Assembly: GCA_023014335.1 (NCBI GenBank) | Contig: JAECYW010000005.1 | Coordinates: forward strand, 1,116,001 to 1,180,000 | DNA: 64,000 nucleotides | From: Galerina marginata | Lineage: Eukaryota; Basidiomycota; Agaricomycetes; Agaricales; Galerinaceae | Reading direction: 5' to 3' | In this document: positions 43,674-55,394 of the stretch, one piece after another | How positions within the stretch are numbered: position 1 is the stretch's first letter | Layout of the letters: the number at the start of each line of letters is the position of its first letter | Notes under the pieces: generated by a model | Seen by the model: the letters and a program-made list of their open reading frames with translations, nothing else | Database searches by the model: none | Told to the model about the DNA's origin: nothing | Translations under genes and position numbers: made by a program

Positions 43674-44571
43674 TAGGGACTGGTGGCTACCAATTTTATC
43701 AATTAACTTAGACTCAAGCCTAGAGGCCCATATCTATAATGCCTAGAAATGTATGAAAGGCCTTTCATTAAAATAGTCTAAGCCTTTCAATCATTAAATT
43801 GCCTAGGACTTTTCATAATATATGAGAAATTCTCTGGTGCATTTCATAAGTCTGTCAAGCTATCTCAATGGCGATTTCATTAATGCTTAGCTGGCGATTT
43901 CATTGAGTCTTTTCATTCTTTGCCAGGAAATTTCATAAATATTTCATGGAGACTTTTCATAACTTCCTGGCTGGCAATTTCATAACAATTTCATATTGTA
44001 TGTCTGCATTTTTCATATCAATTTCATAACTTTGCCTGGAGATTTCTTATATTTCTTTTTCATTGAATCTAGGCAACTATTTTATTTATTATTAAAGCTG
44101 AATAATATGCTTTAAATTAATAATAAATATCTTTTGTGTGTTTGCCTATCTGCAGCAGGTGCAGGGCCCCAATTAGAGATAAGTTTGGATTTGAGGCCAG
44201 AATATAACAGTACTATAAGTGCAGAGGCAAGGGAAAGGCATTTTTTAAGTCATGTGATCACATTACATAATCATATCAAATGACAAAAACAGCACTTATT
44301 TATTATGATATGAAATTTCTAGGGAAATATAATGAAATCGTCAAGAAATTGCAAGGAGAAAGTAATGAAATTGCCTAGGAAAGTTATGAAATTTGCACTG
44401 AAAGAGAAGAATTCACAATGAAAGAAAAGAACAGGCACTTTAATGAAAGGCCTTTCATAAAAACCTAGGCATTATAGATATGGGCCATAGGCTTGAGCCT
44501 AACTTATTGAAAAGGAGCTGCAGGCTTAAGCCTAGATTATAGAAATATAGTGGTAGCCACTTGTGCACCTA
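43674..44571. mobile_element. Non-autonomous DNA transposon with long imperfect inverted termini (about 0.9 kb)
   Basis: The left end (TAGGGACTGGTGGCTACCA, then ctcaagccta, ggcccatatctataatgcc and aaaggcctttcatta) is matched in inverted order at the right end (ttaatgaaaggcctttcata, cattatagatatgggcc, taggcttgag, TGGTAGCCACTTGTGCACCTA). The interior repeats atttcata and its complement. TAGG termini are hAT-like, but the 8-bp flanks (tttttgcc, cagacttc) do not match, so the superfamily is open. Confidence 0.7.
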
Positions 44572-45023
44572 CAGACTTCATCCTTGATGTGGGTATCTCC
44601 CTCTGTGTCGGACGTCGCGCTGACTGCATAACCAGGGATCTAACGTGAAGAGGGGCAGCAATAGTTTGGCGATGGTAAGAGATCAACATGCCACTGTTCT
44701 TGTTTGTTTGTTGGTACTGGACAGTTTTGCCGACTCACCGAACTGCAGTCATGTCTTCAGAATCAATTACTTGCACACTGTGACAGCCTATTTTTACTCC
44801 GAGGTTACCATTCTGACCTTGGCCCTATGACGGTTCATCGTTGGAATGAATTTCACGGTACTTTCCAGCTATAATCTGTTTGGTCAAAGTATATAACAGA
44901 AAAATGACGATAAATTGCTTGTAATGACAAAAGGAATGTGAATGTTGTTGGGTTGCAAGTCACAAAAAGTGAGATGGAGAAGTGGGATTTGATTTTAGAA
45001 AGTGCGACTAGATTCCGTCATCT
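44572..45023. other. Flank between DNA transposon and copia LTR; weak gene debris
   Basis: A minus-strand reading (GYAVSATSDTEGDTHIKDEV) may be exon debris joined to 43504-43673 before the transposon inserted. Nothing else supported. Confidence 0.25.
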
Positions 45024-45387
45024 TGTTAAAGCAGGCGAGCGTGGGAACACGTGAGGCAGTGGAGTGCCAAATATGAGAAACTCAGTGTAAAGGACAGATA
45101 AGCTATGAAGAGCTGAAGTCCGGAGTGAGTAACTGATGATATTGTGAAATGACTATATACTTGCCTGAAGTCCAGAGTGAGTAACTGGGGACTTCTGGCA
45201 ACTAGCTAAGCCTTTATATATGAAAATGAGCAATATACCCAAATGGAGAAAGAAGTGATAAGAATCTGAAAAAGATCAAATGAAGAACTACATAAATGAA
45301 GTATGTTCTGATAAGGATCTAATCTAATCTGATAAGATAAGATAGAAAGAATAGAATGTTATGGAGAGTGGGAAAGCAGCTTTAACA
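45024..45387 (-). repeat. Ty1/copia 3' LTR (364 bp)
   Basis: On the minus strand TGTTAAAGCTGC ... GCTTTAACA. It matches the LTR at 25738-26485 without its insertion and lies directly downstream of the minus-strand copia pol end. Confidence 0.9.
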
Positions 45388-46506
45388 CACACCCCTGATC
45401 TGGCCAGTCTCCAGAACACAAGAAATATTGGCTAAGGCCTAAGACCCATTTGTTCTCTGCAAAATGCAACTTTGGAAGGTGAAAGGGGTTTGGTAAGAAG
45501 ATCTGCCACTTGTTCATCAGTTGAGATGAAGGATGGTGAAATAAGTTCAACAACAACAGCGTCCCTGAGCCAGTAAAACCGCAAGTCCAAGTGCTTCATG
45601 CGCCCATGGTGTTCAGGATTCTTGGAAATACTGAGAGCACCCTGGTTGTCGACATGCATAATAGAAGGCTGGGTGATAGTGTGCCCAAATTCATGAAGAA
45701 TATTGCGCATCCAACATATCTCCTTGCCAGCCTCTACTGCAGCTACATATTCAGCCTCTGTTGTAGACAGTGCAATAATGCCTTGGAGCTTGCTTGACCA
45801 ACCAATTGAACCACCAGCCATAGTGGTAACATAGCCACTTGTGGACTTTCCAGTATCAACAGAATCACCATGAGCAGAGTCAGTAAATGTAATGAATGGT
45901 TCTTGACCATGTTCACCACAATACTGTAACTTGTACTCAAGAGTGCCTTTGAGATATCTGAATAGGTGCTTGACAGCAGCCCAGTGTTTAGGTCCAGGAT
46001 TGGAGTTGAAGCGTGCCAAATAGGCCACAGTGTAAGCAATGTCTGGGCGGGTCATTGTAGCCAAGTACTGCAAAGAGCCAACTGCACTGAGGTATAGGAC
46101 ATTGCGCATTTGTTCCACCTCTTCTGCATTTTGAGGACTCATGGTTTTGGACAATATAGTTCCAGTAGCCATTGGTGTTTGGACAGGGTGGCAGTCAGAC
46201 ATACCATACTTCTCCAACATGTCCAGAATGTACTGGCGTTGATGGAGTGTGATAGTCTTGGTTTGACGGTCTCTGCCAACTGCAACACCAAGTAAAAACT
46301 GTGTGGGTCCCAAATCACAAAGTGTAAAATGTGCAGCCAGTTGCTTTACAGCCTTGTCAATAGCAGCATTAGACTTGGATGCATAGGTGATGTCATCAAG
46401 GTAAATGGGAACAATGATCTTGACAACTCCATCAGAATAGATGTAAACAGAGCGGTCAGATTCAATGCGTTTGTAACCCATTTCAGTGAGTGCCTTGTGC
46501 AGTTTG

Positions 46507-48270
46507 ACTTGGTCAGAGGCCATTGCTTCACATGGCAAAAACAAGTTCTTACTTTCCAGGTGAGTCCGACTATAAATAAAGATTAAATAAGTAAATATTG
46601 CATAGTCCGCTCAAATCTGAAGCTATTAGGATGATCTTATACTCAAAAAAAGCAGAAAAATAAGGCGGTTCTAACAAGCCTAAAGGCCCTGATATTTACA
46701 AATTTTTTGACACCAAGATCATCAAAATTGGCCCAGTAATGGCTGAGATACAGAAATTGGTGCAATCTGAAGCTATTAGGATGATCTTATACTCAAAAAA
46801 AGCAGAAAAATAAGGCGGTTCTAACAAGCCTAAAGGCCCTGATATTTACAAATTTTTTGATACCAAAATCATAAAAATTGGCCAAGTAATGGCTGAGATA
46901 CAGAAATTGGTGCAGGGTCACTATGTCAGTGGGAGAATTTCAAACGATAGCATTAAAAACCATTTCTGCCTGCTATGCAGGCCGGAAAACAAGTTCTTTT
47001 ACTATGTAAGAACTTGTAACAAGATTAATTATTAGACTACAATAAGAACTTGTAAAATGATTAATTCATACGTCACTTAGTTTTTATCAGATTGCCTTGA
47101 AACAAAGTGTGTAATTATCAGAAAGATCAGGGCTAAAATATGGTGTCACATAGGTATTGTCACATTTCTATGTGACTTACCAAATGCGGAATATTGTTTG
47201 AGATACACAGTAAATACACTATATTGAGAGATTTTAAAGGCATTAAAATAAAATAAAAATACTGAGAATGTTTTTTTTTACCTAAAAGATGGTCTGTGCA
47301 CACATATCACATGACATATCCCTGAGAATATTTTGGTTACAAGTTCTTACATAGTAAAAGAACTTGTTTTCCGGCCTGCATAGCAGGCAGAAATGGTTTC
47401 TAACGCAATGGTTTGAAATTCTCCCACTCATATAGTGACCCTGCATGGTTTTCATATCTCAGCCATTACTGGGCCAATTTTGATGATCTTGGTATCAAAA
47501 AATTTGTAAATATCAGGGCCTTTAGGCTTGTTAGAACCGCCTCATTTTTCTGCTTTTTTTGAGTATAAGATCATTCTAATAGCTTCAGATTTGAGCGGAC
47601 TATGCATTATTTACTTATTTAACCTTTATTTATGGTCGGACTCACCTAGAAAGTAAGAACTTGTTTTTGCCATGCGCAGCAATGGCCTCTAACCACGTCC
47701 AAGTTGGTGCATTACCAAATCCAGGCAATTGCACAAAGTCCTGCTGTGAGTTTGATTATGTAAGCTTCTAAAACATTATTTCCATGTTATTTGGTCATGT
47801 TTTGCAATGTTTGGTGTGCCTTTTATGATTATCCAGTCAGTTTAACACCAATTTTTGGATTTTCACCAAGTTGAGCTGACTGTTTGCCTGATTTGGACAC
47901 CATGACATCATTGCAAAACATATGTAAATATTTGTACATTATTTTAGATTGGTCTGGGCAACACATTTTAGCCTATCTAGCTCACTGAAATCCATTTCAA
48001 GTTTAAATTTACACAAATTTGCGCTTTTTGGGTCATGTGAGCAGGTCACATGACCTAATCGACCCTGGATACACATGCCACATAAAAGCCCTGATTTTTA
48101 CAAATTTTTTGATACCAAAACCATAAAAATTGGCCAAGTAATGGCTGAGATACAGAAATTGGTGCAGGGTCACTATGTCAGTGGGAGAATTTCGAACGAT
48201 AGCGTTAGAAACCATTTCTGCCTGCTATGCAGGCCGGAAAACAAGTTCTTTTACTACGTAAGAACTTGTA
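46507..48270 (-). mobile_element. Helitron-like non-autonomous element, long form, with nested copy (1764 bp)
   Basis: TACAAG (48270) to GACCAAGT (46507) on the minus strand, inside copia RT. It carries a 150-bp internal tandem duplication (aatctga at 46614 and 46764) and a second element of the same family at 47338-47698. The 3' hairpin loop differs (GCCATTGCTTCACATGGC on the plus strand) while the 5-bp stem is kept. Confidence 0.88.
47338..47698 (+). mobile_element. Helitron-like short element nested in another copy (361 bp)
   Basis: TACAAG (47338) to AACCACGT (47698). The host element elsewhere reads attttggTccaagttgg (8053 region), which gives the empty site. The right terminus has decayed to CCACG. 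Confidence 0.92.
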
Positions 48271-48631
48271 ATGTTCCATTGACGTCCAGCTTGTTTCAAC
48301 CCATAAAGTGGTCGGCAGAGCTTGAGTACCATATTAGGACCACCTTGGTGGAATCCTTCAGGTTGAAGCATGTAGATGTCTTCCTCAAGGTCACCTTGGG
48401 TGAATGCAGCAGAATTGTCAACAGAACGAAGTTCCATGTCACCAATTGCAGCCAGAGCAATAATCAAGCGCAAAGTGGCAGGACAGAATGTAGAAGCAAA
48501 AACCTCATTGAAATCAATGCCAGGACATTGACTGTATCCTTTGGCAACGATTCGGGCTTTGTAGTGCTCTATAGTACCATCTGCATTACGCTTGACTCTA
48601 AAGACCCAACCAGAACCAATTGCCTTTTGAC

Positions 48632-49674
48632 ACTTCAGTGACCCCCCGGACCTAACCTCTTAGGTTGATTAATTCCTGATAGGAAATACAATCTAAAGGT
48701 AGGCTGAGAACATTTGTAAGAATAATATTTCTCAACAATATTTCTCTACTTTTGAGAATATTTTTTAGGGTTTAAAATAAAGTTTACAAAAACAAAAATT
48801 ATTCAATAATTTCCTTGTGACGGTCCAAATATATTTTGTTGACAGGTGGTGGCTGGGGTCTCATACAGAAATGTTTTTCCCAGAACAAATATTCTTCAAA
48901 AACAAATTTTCCAGAATATATTTTGGGACCAAAATCAAAATTTTTGTGTGACGGCTTGGCAAAGTTTTGTACTCTAGGAATATATTTCTCCCTCCTCTGG
49001 TGGCAGGGGTCCTCAAACCAAAAAAAAAGTTTGCAGCCTTTCCAGGACAGCTATGAACATGCTGTAATGACATTTCAATAGGCACAGGTCTACCCCATAC
49101 AGCAAACAGGAAGAAATGTAATTTGGAATAATCCAAATATTATATATGTATAGCTATTAAACTTCCTGTGGTTATAGCACCACATAAATATAAGCAGCTA
49201 AAGTTATGTTTAATGTATTGATATCAGAAATACCAGCATCTAAGGGTCTGTGCAATGTATTTGATATCAAGAATATAAGGTGCTAAGAGCAAGTGCAGAT
49301 CAAAGCTGTGCTGATAGAGATGGTACTTTTGCCATCTAAATCAGTAATTCCAATCTGCATTCTGTGACTGAAATATTTTCCATTGTCTCAGTACATGTTA
49401 TGATCCAATTCTAAGTCCCTTACTTCCCAGGTTCTCATTCCAAAGCATCTTTTATTCTAGCCAGAATGTGAATGAACATTCTTCCTTCCACTTCTCAGAA
49501 TTGTTCATCTCTTCTTACATGATTCTCATGTTATCCTTATGTTGGTAAGAATCAGGTCCTAAGGCTTCTTTCCACAGTATATCTTACTGAGGTCTTCCCA
49601 AGTTTTGGAATTGCAGAGTTGGGGGACAACTCCCCTCTTATATTTAAAAACTTGTAATTACACCTTAGATCTTC
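48632..49674. mobile_element. Unclassified AT-rich insertion, relative of 29428-30985
   Basis: Starts cttcagtgacccccc at the copia break and shares ggttgattaatt, gataggaaatacaatcta and the ggtggc-ggggtc segment with the other copy. Its right boundary was not found. A ctgatagagatggt motif lies near 49305. No gene. Confidence 0.5.
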
Positions 49675-49682
49675 ACTCTGAA

Positions 49683-50257
49683 AGTTTACGGGGGACCTAT
49701 GGCAACAGAACTGCCATAGGCGTACCGTGAAGCACTAAACGAGATGGTCAACGGTATGGTACGGTGGCAAAATGGCAAAAAATGGCCGTATATGGTGGTA
49801 CGGCTCTTGTGTGAGATCAAGCCCATTAAACGAGCCATTTTTATAGAGAAAATATCATATGGACTAAATCAGTCAGAGCTAGCTACTCAAGCAACCCATA
49901 CTTGGAGCTAAACAGCCTAAAATGAGTGAACTTTGAGAGAAATCATCAGTGATCAGCTGGCATCAGTGAGCAACTCTGGATATTGACTCCGAGGATTGTC
50001 TTTCAACTACTTTGTCTGCAGAATTTTGTGTCAAAACAACTTGAGTGACTTCTAAGCAACGTATCATTTGAAATGGGATCACAAGATTAGACACAAAACC
50101 GCAAAATTTGGTGCATTTGCTTAAGGCTTGCCGTACCACCGTAAACGGCCATTAACCACCATATTTTTACGGTGGAAACAGCAGTCTACCGTACCGTTGC
50201 CATACTGTAAATCATCCTTCCTCAAGCCTTACGGTTTGGTGACGGTGCGCAGCCCTA
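49683..50257. mobile_element. hAT-like non-autonomous element rich in ACGGT/ACCGT (575 bp)
   Basis: A perfect 8-bp duplication actctgaa flanks it (49675-49682, 50258-50265). The right end GCGCAGCCCTA reads TAGGGCTGCGC on the other strand, a hAT-like terminus. The left terminus (agtttacggggg) does not match well and may be truncated. The interior has many inverted ACGGT repeats (ccgtaccaccgtaaacgg, taccgtaccgttgcc). Confidence 0.65.
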
Positions 50258-50265
50258 ACTCTGAA

Positions 50266-50570
50266 TATTAGTTTATTCATCTGCATAACTTTTGCTTCTC
50301 ATCACTCTTATACATCTAAGTTCTACACTTCCGAAATACATCTTAGAGTGAGGTGCTGACCTTCCAGTCTCCCAACCATAAATTGGGGCTTGTCACTCGT
50401 CATTAGGCTGGGCACAGTTCATAGCAGAGGCCAAAGCCCTGTCCGTCCAGTTCCGCATTCTGCGTTTTGTCAGAACTTTGGAGTCTCAGAACATCAGACT
50501 CAGTCTTAAAAGTACATATCAATTTAGATAAGAGCTGTGTTGATAGAGATGGTATCATTGCCAACAAACT
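50266..50570. repeat. Repeat flank shared with 8640-8700
   Basis: From about 50514 (agtacatatcaatttagata ... ctgtgttgatagagatggta) it matches 8643-8700. The part before that shows nothing recognisable. Confidence 0.4.
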
Positions 50571-51235
50571 TAGTGATTAGAAGTCCTATCCAGTCTGGTC
50601 TTTGGGTCTGAAATCCAAAGACTAAGACTGAGACTGGTATTTTACATTTCACAGACTGCAAAAAATGCACAAGACTGACCAGGACTGGTTTAGAGCAGTC
50701 TTGGTTGATATTTGGTGGTCTTTCAAACCATTTTACTGTTTTCAAGAATTTTAATCAATAATCAAAGACACTTAGTATAAACACTACAATCTCATAATCT
50801 GTAGTAGTAGTTACATAAAATACCATGTCTACAGATGTAAATACATTTGTTAATTAAATCTGAAACATTTTTTCCATTAAAACAAGCTCCAGAACATCAC
50901 AGTCCATCAAGAATTAACGGAGTTACAGCCCAATCCGTCAAATTTTACAGATTTGACTTTAACTTTCTCAATTCTTACTTTAAAATTATGAATTTTTAAT
51001 TGTTAGAAAGCTTTTATATGTAGGTATTTTTGTGTAAAACTTTGAGAGAAATGACCCATTGAGACCAGTTGAAACCAGTTTTTGGTCAGTCTTAAAAATT
51101 CTGAGTTTGACAAACACCAAAGACTGGACTGCAGTTGTGGTCTTCATCAGTCTAGTGAATTTCTGGTCTTTATCAGTCTGTTTCTGGTTCAGTCTTTGTT
51201 TTTTTCCAGTCTTGCAACTGGACTTCCAAACACTA
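50571..51235. mobile_element. hAT-like non-autonomous transposon (665 bp)
   Basis: Termini TAGTGATTAGAAGTCC and, on the other strand, TAGTGTTTGGAAGTCC. Target duplications aacaaact (50563-50570) and aacaaaat (51236-51243) differ at one base. The interior is rich in CCAGTCTGGTC-type repeats, making it the same family as 13563-14165. Confidence 0.8.
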
Positions 51236-51243
51236 AACAAAAT

Positions 51244-51634
51244 CAATATTCTAATCTGCATTGATTTACTCTTCAGTAACACATGTGACATGACTGAAAT
51301 ATTTCCCTTGTCTTAGTAAATATAAGTATAGACAAGAGCTGTGCTGATAGAGATGGTTCCTGTGCCAACAACAAATTATCAATAATTTATGGATTATAAA
51401 AAATCTGACCTTGCCAACTAAACCTGTTATACTGTTTTTTTGCTAAGTATTTCTGTAAACCAAATATATATTGCCCATTCTGAAAATATTTTCTACATCA
51501 AACATTTTCTGCTATCAAGCAAACATTTCCTCAAAATATTTTCTACATCAAACATTTTTTGGTACCAAGCAAACATTTTCTCAAAATATTTCTGCACACT
51601 ATACACATATTTTTGACTGTGAAAATGTTTACAT
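51244..51634. repeat. 3' flank of the KDZ gene, dispersed repeat
   Basis: Homologous to 8780-9120 (agagctgtgctgatagagatgg, aaaaaatctgaccttgccaac, accaaatatatattg). A 60-bp stretch (aaaatattttctacatcaaac) is tandemly repeated near 51485-51590. It may be the terminal region of the KDZ transposon. Confidence 0.5.
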
Positions 51635-54600
51635 TCAAAATCTTTCCAGTCTAAAATCATCTCTTACTGCATCCAGCTCCATGTCATCCACTATTTCTGC
51701 ATCATTTTCATCACCCTCATTACCCGACCATTCCAACTCATCTTCCAAAATATCACCATCTACATTAAACTCTTCAACATTTTCATTAAATTCATATCTC
51801 CTTGCTTCTGCAAGCTCTTCTTCACTTGGTCCCCATGGATCATCTGAAATTGAAGGAATAATTCGAACAAAAGGCTCCCATGTCACACATAAGCGTAATA
51901 AATGCTTTTTTCGCTCATTCAATTGATAAACAATATCAGGGTCAATTTGCGACCACTGAATTGCAGTGATGACAATAGCCCATTCCTCTCTCATCCATTG
52001 TTTCATAGACAACTTCTCTTCCTTAAGTCTTCTTTCCTCTTCAACACATCGGTCAAAGTCCAGTAGAGCCTTAATTCCAGCTCTTATATCCTCATTTCCC
52101 AGCCAAGCAGGTATTTCCATATCACCATCAAGATCATCTGTAAGTCCAACATCCTGCCAGATATCATCATCAACATCAAGTTTGAATAGCCCATCCAATT
52201 GAATTGACAATGGAGCAATAGCACCTTTGGGTGCACTTTTTTGCTTAATCATTTGAGCCAATTGAGCACATAATTTGTTGTAATTTCTTGCTAGAGTCTG
52301 AATCCCAGGCTCCTTCCTTTTTATCTGGCCTTCAGTATGCTTTTGAAGTTTTGAATGATTTGAAGTATTTCTGTAAGCACACTCCAAGCTTTCAATTTCA
52401 AACTTCCGATGTCTTAAACGGTCCCGAATTCTCTGTTTAATAGCCAAGGCATTTAATCGCACTTTAAGAAACTCGTTTCCAACTAGCCTGTCCAGGTTTA
52501 ATCGGCCGTCAACTGATAATTTGGCTTTTTTAGAAGCAATAGATTTTTGTGATTTCTTTAGTTTTTCTTCGAGGCTTTCCATCAATTCTTGAATTGAACT
52601 TGCAGTCAAATCATCGTTATATTCCCCAGTTATTAGCATTGTTTCAAATTTGAGAAGTTCTTCCTTGTAATTGTCAACATTTTTTGATAAAGCCAATATA
52701 TCTTCAATCTCTTTATTTGCCAGGTTTTTTGACTGCCGTGTGAGAGGCTTGGTCTGCTCTATGACTTGAGCATTCCATTCCTCTCTTAAATCCTCTTCAT
52801 TACAACCAGTTGTATAAACAGCATTTAAGGTTTCCATAGCTGAATTCTTTTTGGAAATAGTAGCAATCCATTTTTTCCGTAGCCAGTTTCCTAAACCCAG
52901 CAGAGACTTTTGATCCAAGTGTTTTACTTTGGTATCAATAGTATGTATGCGGTTATAATATCCAGAGACACGACAGGTTGGAATTAAAGATTTTATTGCA
53001 CTCCAAAATCTTTCACAACCTTCACCATCCGTTAAACCAAATCCTTGACACTTGCGAGGATGGTAAATAATTTGACAGGGCCATTGATGCCCATAAGCAT
53101 GAAATACTGATATTCCAAAGACGAGTCGATCCAGAAAATCATCCAAAAAGCCATATTTGACACAGCTACGGTGTAGCTGACAGCCAATATCATAGAGAAC
53201 ACCAATACGCATAGAATCAGGAATATGTTCAAAAAGCCTTTTCAATAAGCACAGGGCATAATGCTGCTTTTCTCCAGCAGAAGTCATGTTTACAAGCCAT
53301 AAAACACGGTCGTGTCGGCATAACAAAGCCATAAGTCCAGTATCAGCAAAAAACAATGTGCTTGCTCTGATACGACGTTCATCCGCAGCAGTAAAAGAAT
53401 CGTTGCAGCCATCCAGAACTGAAATAGGAACCCGCATGCCAGGTTCAAAATCTGGGCCATCTGTATTACTACTCTCCTTTGCTTGGCCTTTTCTTGTGTT
53501 TTTTGATTTTCCCTTGTCAGGTTTTGTTTTGGATGGTCTGACTTCTTCGACAGTAGCCTCCATTTCTGCAACATCTTCTTTGGGTACAAATATAGTTTCG
53601 GGATGGCTATGAGGAGCTTGCCATGCATTTCCCTGAGACTTACGACGCTTTTGGGTAAAACAAGCATCAATGCAGACAATAGCATCAACTCTATTATATT
53701 GAAACAATCAAAAAATTAACAATATATAATGAGTAATAAAGCTTACAGATCATTCTCTTTGTGCCAATTTTCTCCACCAAAACAAAGAGGACATCTTTCA
53801 CGGAGATATTCACTTGGACGGTCATGAAACTGTGACTGATGTGGAATTTGATCTGCATCAGCTAAAATAGAAGTCAATCTACAAAAGTCCAGTAACAAGA
53901 AAGAAATACCATACATGTGTCTGATAAGTCTATTATTTCATTGTCAGGTATGTTTTGAGGTTCATAGTGCACTGTATTCATAATTATGCATGAATATACT
54001 TCAGTTATTTAGCCAAATAAGACCTACCAGATGATTCATTCTCATCTTCTTGATCCATAGACAGAATTGATCCCCGCACACGATTTAAATACTCCCTCAT
54101 CATCAGGTTTTTTGTGTTTGTCAAAGTAGCATACCAATGCAAAGCACTTCCAAACCGACCCCGTAGACTATTCTGTTGATCAAATAAGTCATTGTAATTC
54201 TGTTCAATTAAACACTTACTCGAGTTGTGAGTTTGAAAGAGCGAGCACTAAGAAATCCCTCAAGTGTTTCACACCAAGCTGTTGTGTTTGGAGCTGCATT
54301 GACAAACAGCTCACGTGCATAGTCAAGAACAGTCAAATCAACAGCAAGAGATGGTGACGATGGTGCACAAGGAAAAAACCCCAAAGATAGAAGCTGTAAT
54401 GCAGGTTCAGTGCAAGTGCACAGCTCAATCTTTTTAATTTCTAAAGCACATTTAATATTTCAAGAAATAACTAGAATTGAAAGACAAACTTACTTTCAAA
54501 ATGAATACAAGTAACCTCCAAAATGCGGCCTTTTTCACATCCCAAACACTCTTGTGCTGTTCTAGAGTCTTTCAAATCACGAAGCCCAGATGTTTCCCGC

Positions 54601-54977
54601 AAAAGACCAAGATAAGGTTTGAGCAAAGCAGGAATAATGTCTTCACTCCATTTGCGCCATTGTCGCTGTTTTTTAGATGCCTGAGAATCTGCATCATAAT
54701 CTTGATTGTCAGTAGGCATGTTTTCTTCATCGGCCGTTCTACCCAAGCCATCAGGGGTCATATCAACTCTGACACCAGAAGAAACCTGAGAATAAACACC
54801 CATTGGCGTATAGACTAAACCAGTTGGGCCCGATACAGCACCCTGCAATCCATAGTGTTTACGAGGCTTCGGCAAATCTTCAACAGCAACTAAACTCCCA
54901 ACAGTAGGTTGCTCAGGAGTTTCCACAGAAGCAACAGGTTTGCGGGCAGTAGATGCACGTCGAAAAACAGCAGGCAT
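51635..54977 (-). CDS. KDZ-family transposase (about 1006 aa, 5 exons)
   Basis: Putative DDE transposase of the Kyakuja-Dileera-Zisupton group, which moves DNA by cut-and-paste. Exons with consistent phases: 54977-54494, 54440-54220, 54172-54028, 53861-53747 and 53690-51635. The N-terminus starts MPAVFRRASTARKP. A cysteine-rich module contains KWSEDIIPALLKPYLGLL, CLGCEKG, CTCTEP and FFPCAPSSPSLAVDL. Next come LRGRFGSALHWYATL and ERCPLCFGGENWHKE. The catalytic core has IVCIDACFTQKR, LYDIGCQLHRSC and LTDGEGCERFWS, with the expected D, D and E; FHAYGHQWPCQ lies between. The C-terminal part is Lys/Glu-rich coiled coil, then an acidic tail. No stops or frameshifts, so potentially active. The ATG at 54977 is preferred to an upstream GTG-opened extension. 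Confidence 0.9.
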
Positions 54978-55025
54978 GGTGGTGGACAAGAAGAAAGAGA
55001 AAACAAGCTCCTTCTCCCAAGCCAC

Positions 55026-55394
55026 CAGCTTATATCTAAGGTCTTATGACATATGACAACTGTCAGATGTCAATCATATCTGTCAGATGTCAAAACATTC
55101 CATCAGAAGAAATATCAGGTTTCTGACACATCACAGATATCACAAAAATGACATTTGTCAGATGTCATCTCTGACAGATCCAACTGTCAATTACCAGTCA
55201 AGGTTCCTTGCAGTTTACTTTCAAATCACCAAAAACATATATACCAATCCTAAAATTAATTGGTATACAGCAAGAAAACATATTGAACAGCCAAAAAACC
55301 TAGAATAGAGGTCAGAAGCATATTAAACAACCACAAATATCAGACTTACATATAAACGATATTGCGACATCAAGCTACAGTTGAACCCATTCTA
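55026..55394. promoter_or_regulatory. KDZ upstream region with TGTCAGATGTCA repeats
   Basis: TGTCAGATGTCA occurs three times (near 55060, 55081 and 55158), within a dense cluster of TGACA/TGTCA from 55040 to 55195. Such subterminal repeats often bind transposase, and the position upstream of the KDZ start fits. Terminal inverted repeats were not identified. Confidence 0.5.

Larger units (their letters stand above)
45432..48632 (-). pseudogene. Ty1/copia reverse transcriptase and RNase H, split by Helitron-like element
   Basis: The N-terminal part of RT lies at 48632-48271 (GSGWVFRVKRNADGTIEHYKAR, then SVDNSAAFTQGDLEED and CRPLYGLKQAGRQWN). It resumes at 46506 (KLHKALTEMGYKRIESDRSV). The polymerase motif reads YLDDITYAS. 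RNase H shows TFTDSAHGDS, STSGYV, ALSTTEAEYVA and MHVDNQGAL; the C-terminus is complete (REQMGLRP, stop at the 45432 end). The Helitron-like element sits after N, with junction aacaT-caaactg. Integrase and gag are missing because the gene is cut at 48632 by an unclassified insertion. The RT/RH frame itself has no stops, so it is a recent casualty. Confidence 0.92.
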
